A program made the position numbers and the translations under genes. From assembly GCA_018716405.1 (NCBI GenBank), contig DVJX01000051.1:1-32461 (forward strand): 32,461 nucleotides of DNA. The letters are read 5' to 3'. This DNA comes from Candidatus Faecisoma merdavium. Its GTDB lineage: Bacteria > Bacillota_I > Bacilli_A > RF39 > UBA660. Of the stretch, positions 1 to 8,040 are shown piece after piece; the stretch's first letter is position 1, and every line of letters begins with the position of its first letter. A model generated the notes under the pieces. The model made no database searches and had not been told where the DNA came from. It worked only from the letters and a program-made list of their open reading frames with translations.

Positions 1-777
1 CGTTGATCATTCAAAAAAACCTGTAAAGATATATAATTTAGATATGATTATTGCAGTTGGGTATCGTGTTAATTCAAAGAAGGCAACAAATTTTAGAATT
101 TGGGCAACAAAAGTTTTAAGAGAATATATGATTAAAGGGTTTGTTATGGATGATGAAAGATTAAAAAATCCTAATTATATTTTTGGTGAAGATTATTTTG
201 ATGAAATGTTAGAACGTATTAGAAATATTCGTTCTAGTGAAAGAAGATTTTATCAAAAAATCACTGATATATATTCTTTATGTAGCATCGATTATGACAA
301 GGATTCGAAAATTACAAAAGAATTTTTTAAAATAGTTCAGAATAAGTTGCATTATGCAATTACTGGTCAAACAGCTGCAGAAATTATATATAATAGGGTA
401 GATGCTGAAAAAGAACATATGGGACTTACAAATTGGAAAAATTCACCTGATGGTCCAATTTATAGGTATGATGTTGATATTGCAAAAAACTATTTAAACG
501 AAAAAGAATTGATAGATTTAAATAGGATTGTCACTATGTATTTAGATTATGCAGAATTACAAGCTGAAAATCATAATGCAATGACTATGAAAGATTGGAT
601 AGAAAAATTAAATGTATTCTTACAATTTAATGGAAAAGAAATTCTTCATAATGCTGGGCAAATATCTGCTATGGTCGCACAAGAATTAGCATACAGAGAT
701 ATGATAAGTTTAAAGTTAAACAAGATAAATTATATAAATCAGATTTTGATTTATTATTAGAAGAAATCGATAAATAG
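1..777 (+). pseudogene. RhuM family (phage antirepressor-like) protein, 5' truncated by window edge, frameshifted near the 3' end
   Basis: Reading frame is open upstream of the listed ATG (VDHSKKPVKIYNLDMIIAVGYRVNSKKATNFRIWATKVLREYMIKGFVMDDERLKN, a RhuM hallmark). The natural C-terminus (YDKFKVKQDKLYKSDFDLLLEEIDK*) is in another frame from about 700 to 777. Confidence 0.85.
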
Positions 778-802
778 TAAGTTGTGGGGGAGTTGTAAGT
801 AG

Positions 803-1879
803 TTGAAGAAAAAATTAAAAATTTTAGCAATTTTTTTAATATTAGTAATTTTATTATATTTTATATTTAATTTTATTAGTGGAATTATATATAAAAATAA
901 AATGAAAGAAATCAGTAAATTTAGTTCTAGTGAAATGATAGATTACACTTTAAAGAACAACAAAAATACAATTATTTCTATAGCAGTTTATGATGAAAAT
1001 GGGATAACTTATAATATATATGGTGGAGAATATAATTTGAATTATGACTATGAAATAGGTTCAGCTACAAAAACTTTTACAGCAATGTTGATTTCTAGGG
1101 CAGTAGAAGAAGGAAAAATAAATTTAGATGATAATATTTCTAATTATCTAGAACTTGAAAATAGGTACTATCCAACTATAAAACGAATAATTACTCACAC
1201 ATCAGGATTTAAACCATATTACTTAAGTTTTCAAAAAATAAAAAATTATTTTTCTGGTGGAAATGATTTTTATAACATTTCAAAGGAACAATTATTAAAA
1301 GAATTAAATAAAACAAAGTTAGAAGATAAAGATTATGATTTTAATTATTCCAACTTTGGAATATCAACATTAGGATTAATATTAGAAAAAGTATATTACA
1401 AAGATTATAATGAATTGCAAGAAGAATACTTTAAAGAGCTAGATATGAATAACACCTCTGTTGCAATAGGAAAAGGTAATTTAAGAGGATATTGGAAATG
1501 GAATGAAGATGATGGATATATTCCAACTGGAGCAATTATTTCTAATATTGAAGATATGTCAAAATATTTAGAAACTTTAATCACATCAGATGAAAGTTAT
1601 ATTATAAAAACTCAAGAACCACTAACTGATGTAAGAGCAGTTAACGATATTTATAATATTTTTGATATAAATGTTGATAAAGTAGGAATGACTTGGATGA
1701 TAGACAATAAAAATGATATTATTTGGCATAATGGCTCGACAACTAATTTTAATAGTTATATCGGATACAACAAAGAAAAGAAAGTTGGAGTTGTTGTATT
1801 ATCAAATTTATCTCCTAAAAGTGATGTTAATATGACTTTCATAGGAAATAAGATATTGCACGAAATGTTAGATAAATAA
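803..1879 (+). CDS. Serine hydrolase, class C beta-lactamase/penicillin-binding-protein-like, membrane anchored
   Basis: N-terminal TM segment; SATK (SxxK), YSN and HNG motifs; TTG start. Confidence 0.85.
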   Translation: MKKKLKILAIFLILVILLYFIFNFISGIIYKNKMKEISKFSSSEMIDYTLKNNKNTIISIAVYDENGITYNIYGGEYNLNYDYEIGSATKTFTAMLISRAVEEGKINLDDNISNYLELENRYYPTIKRIITHTSGFKPYYLSFQKIKNYFSGGNDFYNISKEQLLKELNKTKLEDKDYDFNYSNFGISTLGLILEKVYYKDYNELQEEYFKELDMNNTSVAIGKGNLRGYWKWNEDDGYIPTGAIISNIEDMSKYLETLITSDESYIIKTQEPLTDVRAVNDIYNIFDINVDKVGMTWMIDNKNDIIWHNGSTTNFNSYIGYNKEKKVGVVVLSNLSPKSDVNMTFIGNKILHEMLDK

Positions 1880-1912
1880 AAAATAACAATAGTGGCCAAT
1901 TACAATATGTGT

Positions 1913-1945
1913 AGCAGATAGTTAGTTGCTAATTATCTGCTTTTA
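1913..1945 (+). terminator. Rho-independent terminator
   Basis: AGCAGATAGTTAG-TTG-CTAATTATCTGCT stem followed by TTTTA. Confidence 0.75.
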
Positions 1946-1991
1946 TAGTATTATAGATATATGAAAATAGTTATTTATGGAGGAGGTAAAA

Positions 1992-2228
1992 GTGAAAATT
2001 GCAAAGATTATATTATCAATAGTTACAATGCTATTTGCATTACTAGGATTATTAAAAGTTATATCTTTTGATATTGCAAATCCAATAATGTTTTTAGCAT
2101 TAGCTACTTTATTAGTATTGAGAAGTATTGAGTATAAGAAAAGTAGAGAAAATAGTAGTTTTATACTAACTGTTATTACAGCAGTATTTTTATATGTTGT
2201 AGTTATTTATAATGTTTTTATAGCATAA
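1992..2228 (+). CDS. Small membrane protein
   Basis: ORF with TM segments. The listed ATG at 1977 overlaps the SD GGAGGAGGT; GTG at 1992 is the better start. Confidence 0.6.
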   Translation: MKIAKIILSIVTMLFALLGLLKVISFDIANPIMFLALATLLVLRSIEYKKSRENSSFILTVITAVFLYVVVIYNVFIA

Positions 2229-2247
2229 TAAATTACAATTTTCAAAT

Positions 2248-2278
2248 ACTTTATACGAAAGTATAGAGTAATTTTTCT
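2248..2278 (+). terminator. Rho-independent terminator with GAAA tetraloop
   Basis: ACTTTATAC-GAAA-GTATAGAGT then AATTTTTCTTTTT. Confidence 0.75.
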
Positions 2279-2327
2279 TTTTATGATATTATAATAGAAA
2301 TAGTAATTTATCGAGGAGGTATTTGTA

Positions 2328-2639
2328 ATGAAAAATAAAAAAATTGGTATAGGTTCATTGTCATTGTTACTAGTAATTATTGCTTTCGTTTGGGCTTTTA
2401 ATATTTTTGGAGTTTGTGTTGGAGATCACATTTTAGCAACATTGAACATACCTACTTGGTCTAATATGGCTAATGCGACTGGAACACATTACACTATTTT
2501 TTATTCATTTATATTTTTAATACCAGCACTAATATTATCTATTAAATATAAAGATAATTTGTTTACAAAGGTTGGAAAATGGTTATCAATTACTTTTATT
2601 GGAATACTTTTACTTGGATTTATATTTATGGTTGTATAG
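2328..2639 (+). CDS. Small multi-pass membrane protein
   Basis: SD GAGGAGG, ATG, three hydrophobic segments. Confidence 0.65.
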   Translation: MKNKKIGIGSLSLLLVIIAFVWAFNIFGVCVGDHILATLNIPTWSNMANATGTHYTIFYSFIFLIPALILSIKYKDNLFTKVGKWLSITFIGILLLGFIFMVV

Positions 2640-2664
2640 TAACAAATTACAATTTATAGAGTAG

Positions 2665-2672
2665 ATTTATAT
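2665..2672. repeat. Left target-site duplication of the IS4-family element (ATTTATAT)
   Basis: Identical 8-mer at 4211-4218 immediately outside the opposite IR. Confidence 0.85.
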
Positions 2673-2713
2673 CCAATGTTATTAACTTAAGATGCAAAAA
2701 TGCTAATTTTATC

Positions 2714-2756
2714 AAACCAGATAAATCAAATAAAATGATTTTTCTGGTTTTTATAT
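2714..2756 (+). terminator. Terminator-like hairpin inside the IS4 left end, reading into the IS
   Basis: AAACCAGATAAATCA / TGATTTTTCTGGTTT stem (one mismatch) followed by a T-rich tract on the + strand. Confidence 0.6.
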
Positions 2757-2817
2757 TTTTAGGACATAATGCCCCTTACCCCAAACTTAATAGGCTTATC
2801 TAAATTTAAATTTATTT

Positions 2818-4137
2818 TTAAAATGACTTTCTTTTATTTATAGAATATTTATTTTTCTTACCTTTGTTTCTTGGATAATGTCTATCTTTTTTGATTGGAA
2901 TTATATACTTCTCAATTTTTTGCTCCAGTAAATCAAACATCTGATTTTGTTTATTTATATCTTCTTCCAATATTATTTTTACCAATGATTTCTTAACAAA
3001 ACCCACTGCCATATTCATATTAACTTTCATTTCATTCTTATATTTTGTTTGATCAATATTTTTTTCAGCATCTTGCTTAAATGCTTGAATTAAATTATAA
3101 ACTAACATTTGACTATATATATCTTGATAAATAATAATATCATTATTACTGGTTATTGTTTCAATTTTTAAACTTTCTTTTAAACTATGATAGTTTGATT
3201 CTATTTCCCACCTTAACTTGTATAATTCAAACATTTCATCATAATTAATTTCTTCTTGCAATAAGTTAGTTGCCAATATGATTTTTTCTCCATTTTTATT
3301 ATCAATAATTACAATTCTTATTTCTATATCTTCTTTTGTTTCTTCCATTGTTTTATAGAAATCAGGATAATCCTTTTTATAATACCTAACTCTGTCATAT
3401 TGATATGGTATTTTAATTATTTCATCTTTATTTTGCATTTTATTTATTTGCTTAATAAAATCTTTTGCTTGTAATCTCACAACAAATTTATCATTATTTT
3501 TTATTGAATAATACATATCTGGTAATGATGTATAACCTCTATCCATAGTTCTTATTATGGGATATGGCAAGTTTAATTCTTTAATATTATTAAGATTTTG
3601 TCGTGCCATTTTTCTCTCAGATGCATCATATTTATCTATAATGGTATCCATAATATAATGATTTAACGTATCATACATATTTGATATAGTTGCTCTTGCA
3701 ACACTTTCGTTTGGATGTAATTCATTAAATTTTTCTCTTGTTTTTTTGCTATTCGGTATTTCAAAATCACTCCCATCTATTGCTGCTAAAATATATCCGT
3801 GAAATAATTTTACTTCTGACTTAAATTCAGTATAAAATCCTTTTAAATTTTCTCGCATCATATCTAAGTATATTTCACTATTTAATTTTAGTCTTTGTTT
3901 TAATACTGCTGGTGCAGAAATATCAGTCATATTAATTAATTCTGTAAATTCTTCTATTTCCATTTTACTTGTTAATCCTCTCTTATTTATTCCATATAAT
4001 ACTACTTTTTCAAAATTCATTTTTCTATCTCTTATAAATGATTTTTCATTATTTCTATATTTTATTCTAGCTTTATCACTCCTAATTGTATTTTTAATTT
4101 TATCTATACAATATTTTTTATACAAATTTATTACCAC
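2818..4137 (-). CDS. IS4-family DDE transposase
   Basis: DGSDFEIPNS, MDRGYTS and Y-x2-RWEIE...LK motifs typical of IS4-type transposases. Confidence 0.9.
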   Translation of the reverse strand: MVINLYKKYCIDKIKNTIRSDKARIKYRNNEKSFIRDRKMNFEKVVLYGINKRGLTSKMEIEEFTELINMTDISAPAVLKQRLKLNSEIYLDMMRENLKGFYTEFKSEVKLFHGYILAAIDGSDFEIPNSKKTREKFNELHPNESVARATISNMYDTLNHYIMDTIIDKYDASERKMARQNLNNIKELNLPYPIIRTMDRGYTSLPDMYYSIKNNDKFVVRLQAKDFIKQINKMQNKDEIIKIPYQYDRVRYYKKDYPDFYKTMEETKEDIEIRIVIIDNKNGEKIILATNLLQEEINYDEMFELYKLRWEIESNYHSLKESLKIETITSNNDIIIYQDIYSQMLVYNLIQAFKQDAEKNIDQTKYKNEMKVNMNMAVGFVKKSLVKIILEEDINKQNQMFDLLEQKIEKYIIPIKKDRHYPRNKGKKNKYSINKRKSF

Positions 4138-4210
4138 CTTTTATTCACATTAATTATATCAAAAAAAGAATAGAATTTGTTTTTTTCTATTCTTAAGTTA
4201 ATAACATTGG

Positions 4211-4218
4211 ATTTATAT
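4211..4218. repeat. Right target-site duplication of the IS4-family element (ATTTATAT)
   Basis: Matches 2665-2672. Confidence 0.85.
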
Positions 4219-4270
4219 CTACTTTTTTCTTTGAGTAAAAATGTGATATAATATAATAGATTTATCAGGA

Positions 4271-4303
4271 AGTGATGAAAATGAATAATAATCCAATTCA
4301 ATG
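4271..4303 (+). repeat. 33-bp direct repeat, copy 1: orphaned translation start of ylqF
   Basis: AGTGATGAAAATGAATAATAATCCAATTCAATG matches 31/33 to 5523-5555; reads MMKMNNNPIQ then diverges to a stop. Confidence 0.85.
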
Positions 4304-4368
4304 CTTGATACCGATTTAGTAAACCCCTTTGCGAAATTTTTATAAATAAAGGGTTTGTAAGCATCAAG
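4304..4368. repeat. Imperfect inverted repeat/hairpin at the left edge of the DUF1016 module
   Basis: CTTGAT...AAACCCCTTT paired with AAAGGGTTT...ATCAAG. Confidence 0.55.
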
Positions 4369-4523
4369 ATTTTGAATATTTTTTAAAAAATGACTTAAAA
4401 ACAGCAAAAAAAGACCACAAATAGCAATTTTTATCCAAAAATAGAGTATTTTGTTTTAGTTGATACCGCAAGGTAAACCCCCATTTAATATTATTGAAAT
4501 GTTGTAAAGAAAGGAGTGAATTT

Positions 4524-5540
4524 ATGTTAGAAAAAAACTTTAAGCAAATTATTAATATTATAAAATCAGATATAAAATCTACAGGATTAAAAACTGCAAT
4601 ACAAGTAAATCACAACTTAATTGAATTATATTTTAGACTCGGTAAAATTTTGTATGATAATTATGAATATGGTAATAAATTTATCGATGAAGTAGCTAGT
4701 GAATTAAAATTAGAATATCCAAATGCTACCGGCTATTCTGTAAGAAACTTAAAATATATGAAAAAATTTTATGCAGAATATAAAGATGATGAACTTGTGC
4801 AACAGCTTGTTGCACAAGTTCCATGGGGACATAATGTAGTCTTAATGGATAAAGTAAAAGATAAAGAAATCAGAAAGATTTATTTACAAGGTATAATAGA
4901 AAACGGTTGGGGAAGATCAATGCTTGTTCATCAAATTGAATTGAATTATCATCTGAGAATTGGTACAAGTGATAATAATTTTGTAATAACTTTACCTAAA
5001 GATAATTCTGATTTAGCAAACCACATTATAAAAGACCCATATATTTTTGATTTTATATCATTAAAAAATGATTATAAAGAACAAGAACTAGAAAATGAAC
5101 TGCTAATTAAAATAAAAAATTTATTAGTCGAACTAGGGAAAGGGTTTAGTTTTGTTGGCAACCAGTATAAAATTTCAATGGAAGATAGAGATTACTATAT
5201 TGATTTATTGTTTTATCATTTAGAATTAAGATGCTATATTGTTGTTGAACTAAAAGCTACTTCATTTAAGCCAGAATATATTGGTCAATTAGGGTTTTAT
5301 GTAACGGCTATTGATGAAACATTAAAAAAAGAAATTGATAATCCAACACTTGGTTTACTACTTTGCAAAGAAAAAAACAAATTAAGTGTAGAATGGTCAC
5401 TTAAAGGAACAAGTCTTCCAATTGGGGTATCTTCTTATAAGCTAAAGGAATATATACCAAGAGATATATTAGACAAATTGCCAACAGAAGAAGAAATTAA
5501 TCTTCATATAGATATAGAAAGTAGTGATGAAAATGAATAA
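4524..5540 (+). CDS. DUF1016 / YhcG-type PDDEXK nuclease family protein
   Basis: LVQQLVAQVPWGHNVVLMDKVKD and C-terminal DRDYYIDLLFYHLELRCYIVVELKA motifs; SD AAAGGAG precedes ATG at 4524 (the listed ORF start at 4494 is upstream of the SD). Confidence 0.9.
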   Translation: MLEKNFKQIINIIKSDIKSTGLKTAIQVNHNLIELYFRLGKILYDNYEYGNKFIDEVASELKLEYPNATGYSVRNLKYMKKFYAEYKDDELVQQLVAQVPWGHNVVLMDKVKDKEIRKIYLQGIIENGWGRSMLVHQIELNYHLRIGTSDNNFVITLPKDNSDLANHIIKDPYIFDFISLKNDYKEQELENELLIKIKNLLVELGKGFSFVGNQYKISMEDRDYYIDLLFYHLELRCYIVVELKATSFKPEYIGQLGFYVTAIDETLKKEIDNPTLGLLLCKEKNKLSVEWSLKGTSLPIGVSSYKLKEYIPRDILDKLPTEEEINLHIDIESSDENE

Positions 5541-5555
5541 TAGTCAAATTCAATG
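5523..5555 (+). repeat. 33-bp direct repeat, copy 2: functional translation start of ylqF
   Basis: 31/33 identical to 4271-4303. Confidence 0.85.
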
Positions 5556-6396
5556 GTACCCAGGTCATATGGCAAAAACAAAAAGATTAGTAAAAGAACA
5601 ATTAGACTTAATAGATATAGTTTATGAAGTAATAGATGCTAGAATGCCTTATTCATCTAAAATAAAAGATATAGATGAAGTTATAAAAAATAAACCCAGA
5701 ATATTAATTATGACTAAGTATGATTTATGTGATAAAAAAGAAACAGATAAATGGATAAAGTATTATGAAGAAAAAGGTTATAATGTTTTACCCATTGATT
5801 TAGAAAACAAACCAAATTTAAAGCCACTATTTAATTTGACTAATGAAGTAATGGAAGAAAAAAACAAAAAAAGAGAACAAAAGGGATTATTAAAAAGAAG
5901 AACTAGAGTATTAATAATAGGTATTCCTAATGTTGGTAAATCTACTTTATTAAATAGATTAGTAGGCAAAAAAGCAGTAGATGTAGGTAATAAACCAGGT
6001 GTTACAAAACAATTAAATTGGATTAGAATAAATAATGAATTAGAATTATTAGATACTCCAGGTATTTTATGGCCTAAATTAGATAATCAAAAAGTTGCTC
6101 TAAATCTTGCTAGCCTAACAGCAATTAAAGAAGAAATATTGCCTTTATTTGATGTGTGTGAATATATTTTAAATACTTTAAATAAATACTATAAAGATAA
6201 ATTAAAAGAAAGATATGGTATTATAGAATTAACTGAAGATATAGTTGATACTTTTGATATAATTGGTAAAAAAAGAGGTTGTTTAATTAAAGGTGGACAA
6301 GTTGATTACGATAAAGTAATTAGTGTTATAATAAATGATATTAAAAATGGTTATATTAAAAATATAACTTTTGATAGGATTGATGAAATTGGATAA
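5524..6396 (+). CDS. rbgA: Ribosome biogenesis GTPase YlqF/RbgA
   Basis: IQWYPGHMAKTKR, circularly permuted GTPase motifs (TKYD, GIPNVGKST, DTPG), LLDTPGILWPK. Confidence 0.95.
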   Translation: MMKMNNSQIQWYPGHMAKTKRLVKEQLDLIDIVYEVIDARMPYSSKIKDIDEVIKNKPRILIMTKYDLCDKKETDKWIKYYEEKGYNVLPIDLENKPNLKPLFNLTNEVMEEKNKKREQKGLLKRRTRVLIIGIPNVGKSTLLNRLVGKKAVDVGNKPGVTKQLNWIRINNELELLDTPGILWPKLDNQKVALNLASLTAIKEEILPLFDVCEYILNTLNKYYKDKLKERYGIIELTEDIVDTFDIIGKKRGCLIKGGQVDYDKVISVIINDIKNGYIKNITFDRIDEIG

Positions 6397-6766
6397 AAAT
6401 GTTTTAGTTTTGGCTTACTTAGGCGATAGTGTTTTTGAAATAATTGTTAGAAAATATTTAATAGGTCAAGGTATCAATAAAGTAAACACATTACAAAAAG
6501 AAGCTATTAAATATGTAAGTGCGAAAGGACAATGTAGTTTTGTTACTAAATTAATAGAAGAAAATAAATTAACTGATGATGAATTAGAAATATTTTATAG
6601 AGGTAGAAATCATAAATCTAATTCACATCCTAAAAATACTGATATTATAACTTATAAATATGCAACAGGATTTGAAGCTATAATAGGGTATTTATATTTG
6701 AAAAATGATTATAAAAGAATAGAAGAAATAGGAGAACTGTTATGTACGTATATGGTAAAAATGTAG
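6371..6766 (+). CDS. mrnC: Mini-ribonuclease III
   Basis: LAYLGDSVFEIIVRKYL, FYRGRNHKSNSHPKN, ATGFEAIIGYLYL; adjacent to rlmB as in Bacillus. Confidence 0.9.
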   Translation: MIGLMKLDKNVLVLAYLGDSVFEIIVRKYLIGQGINKVNTLQKEAIKYVSAKGQCSFVTKLIEENKLTDDELEIFYRGRNHKSNSHPKNTDIITYKYATGFEAIIGYLYLKNDYKRIEEIGELLCTYMVKM

Positions 6767-7401
6767 CTAAAGATATTAATAGTAAAATTGAAAAAGTTTA
6801 TGTTGCTAATAATTTTAAAGAAAAAGAAATACTTAAAAATATTAAAGCACCTATAGTTTATGTTGATAAAAATAAATTAGATAAAATGGTTGATGGCGTT
6901 CATCAAGGAATAGTTTTAAAAATAGCTGATTATGATTATAAGGATATAAGCGAATTAAATAGTGATGTTGTTGTTATGTTAGATCATCTAGAAGATCCTC
7001 ATAATTTTGGAGCAATTATTAGAACTTGTGAAGCTGCTGGCGTTAAAGATATAATAATACCTAAAGATAGAAGTGTTAAAGTAAATAGTACGGTTATGAA
7101 AACAAGTGCTGGATGTTTGGATCGAGTAAATATATATGAAGTAACTAATTTGGTTCAAACAATTAATTATCTTAAGAAAAATGATTATTGGATAATAGGA
7201 ACTGATATAAAAGGAACTGACTATAAAGATATTGACTATAAAGGTAAAATAGTTATAATAATTGGTAATGAAGGAAATGGAATGAGTAGATTAGTAAAAG
7301 AAGCTTGTGATTTTATAGCAACAATTCCAATGAAAGGTGAAGTTAACAGTTTAAATGCTTCTGTTGCTGCTGGCATAATAATATTTGAAAGTAGGAGATA
7401 A
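6742..7401 (+). CDS. rlmB: 23S rRNA (guanosine-2'-O)-methyltransferase RlmB (TrmH/SpoU family)
   Basis: DHLEDPHNFGAIIRTCEAAG, IGNEGNGMSRLV, SLNASVAAGI motifs. Confidence 0.9.
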   Translation: MYVYGKNVAKDINSKIEKVYVANNFKEKEILKNIKAPIVYVDKNKLDKMVDGVHQGIVLKIADYDYKDISELNSDVVVMLDHLEDPHNFGAIIRTCEAAGVKDIIIPKDRSVKVNSTVMKTSAGCLDRVNIYEVTNLVQTINYLKKNDYWIIGTDIKGTDYKDIDYKGKIVIIIGNEGNGMSRLVKEACDFIATIPMKGEVNSLNASVAAGIIIFESRR

Positions 7402-8002
7402 ATTGAATTATAAAGATTTTAATGATTATGAGTTATTAGATCACATTTATAGTTGTAATGAAGATGCGAATGAAATAATGATTTATAAATATCGTCCTTT
7501 AACAGTTAATTTAGCAAAAAAATTAATAAAATATTGTAATGGTGGTATTGATTTAAATGATTTAATTCAAGAAGGCTTGGTTGGGTTAAATGAAGCTATT
7601 AAATCATATAGAGATGATAAAGAAACAAATTTTGGAACATATGCCAAATTATGTATCGAAAGAAGAATGTATAGTTTAGTGAAAAGTACGCGAACTTATA
7701 AAAATAAAATTTTAAATGAATCTATATCTCTTGAAGATGATGAGGATAATAATATTGATAAATTTTTAATTGATAATTCTTTTAATCCATCTAATATGAT
7801 TGAAGAATTTGATAGTCAAAACTTAATTTTAGAAAAATTAGAATCTCAATTAACAGATTTAGAAAAACAAGTCTTTGAACTTAAAAAAAATTATTTTAAT
7901 TATAAGGAAATTGCCGAAATATTAGATAAAGATCCTAAAGCTATAGATAATACAATTCAAAGAATTAAAATAAAATTAAAAAAAATATTAAATTTAAACT
8001 AA
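7385..8002 (+). CDS. RNA polymerase sigma-70 family factor, SigH-like
   Basis: Region 2 (DLIQEGLVGLNEAIKSYRDDKETNFGTYAKLCIERRM) and region 4 HTH; synteny mrnC-rlmB-sigH. Confidence 0.85.
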   Translation: MKVGDKLNYKDFNDYELLDHIYSCNEDANEIMIYKYRPLTVNLAKKLIKYCNGGIDLNDLIQEGLVGLNEAIKSYRDDKETNFGTYAKLCIERRMYSLVKSTRTYKNKILNESISLEDDEDNNIDKFLIDNSFNPSNMIEEFDSQNLILEKLESQLTDLEKQVFELKKNYFNYKEIAEILDKDPKAIDNTIQRIKIKLKKILNLN

Positions 8003-8040
8003 AAGACAAGAACTTCGTATTTTAAGTTCTTGTCTTATTT
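8003..8040. terminator. Bidirectional rho-independent terminator between convergent genes
   Basis: AAGACAAGAACT...AGTTCTTGTCTT perfect 12-bp stem. Confidence 0.8.

Larger units (their letters stand above)
2673..4210 (-). mobile_element. IS4-family insertion sequence, 1538 bp
   Basis: 20-bp perfect terminal IRs CCAATGTTATTAACTTAAGA (2673-2692) and TCTTAAGTTAATAACATTGG (4191-4210), DDE transposase inside, 8-bp TSD. Confidence 0.9.

Noticed and set aside
4131-4407. Minus-strand ORFs 4131-4367 and 4219-4407
   Set aside because: They run across the IS right end, TSD, ylqF promoter and hairpin; no SD and no recognisable protein. Chance ORFs in AT-rich DNA.
5778-5969. Antisense ORF in rbgA
   Set aside because: Reverse-frame shadow of the conserved GTPase motif region.
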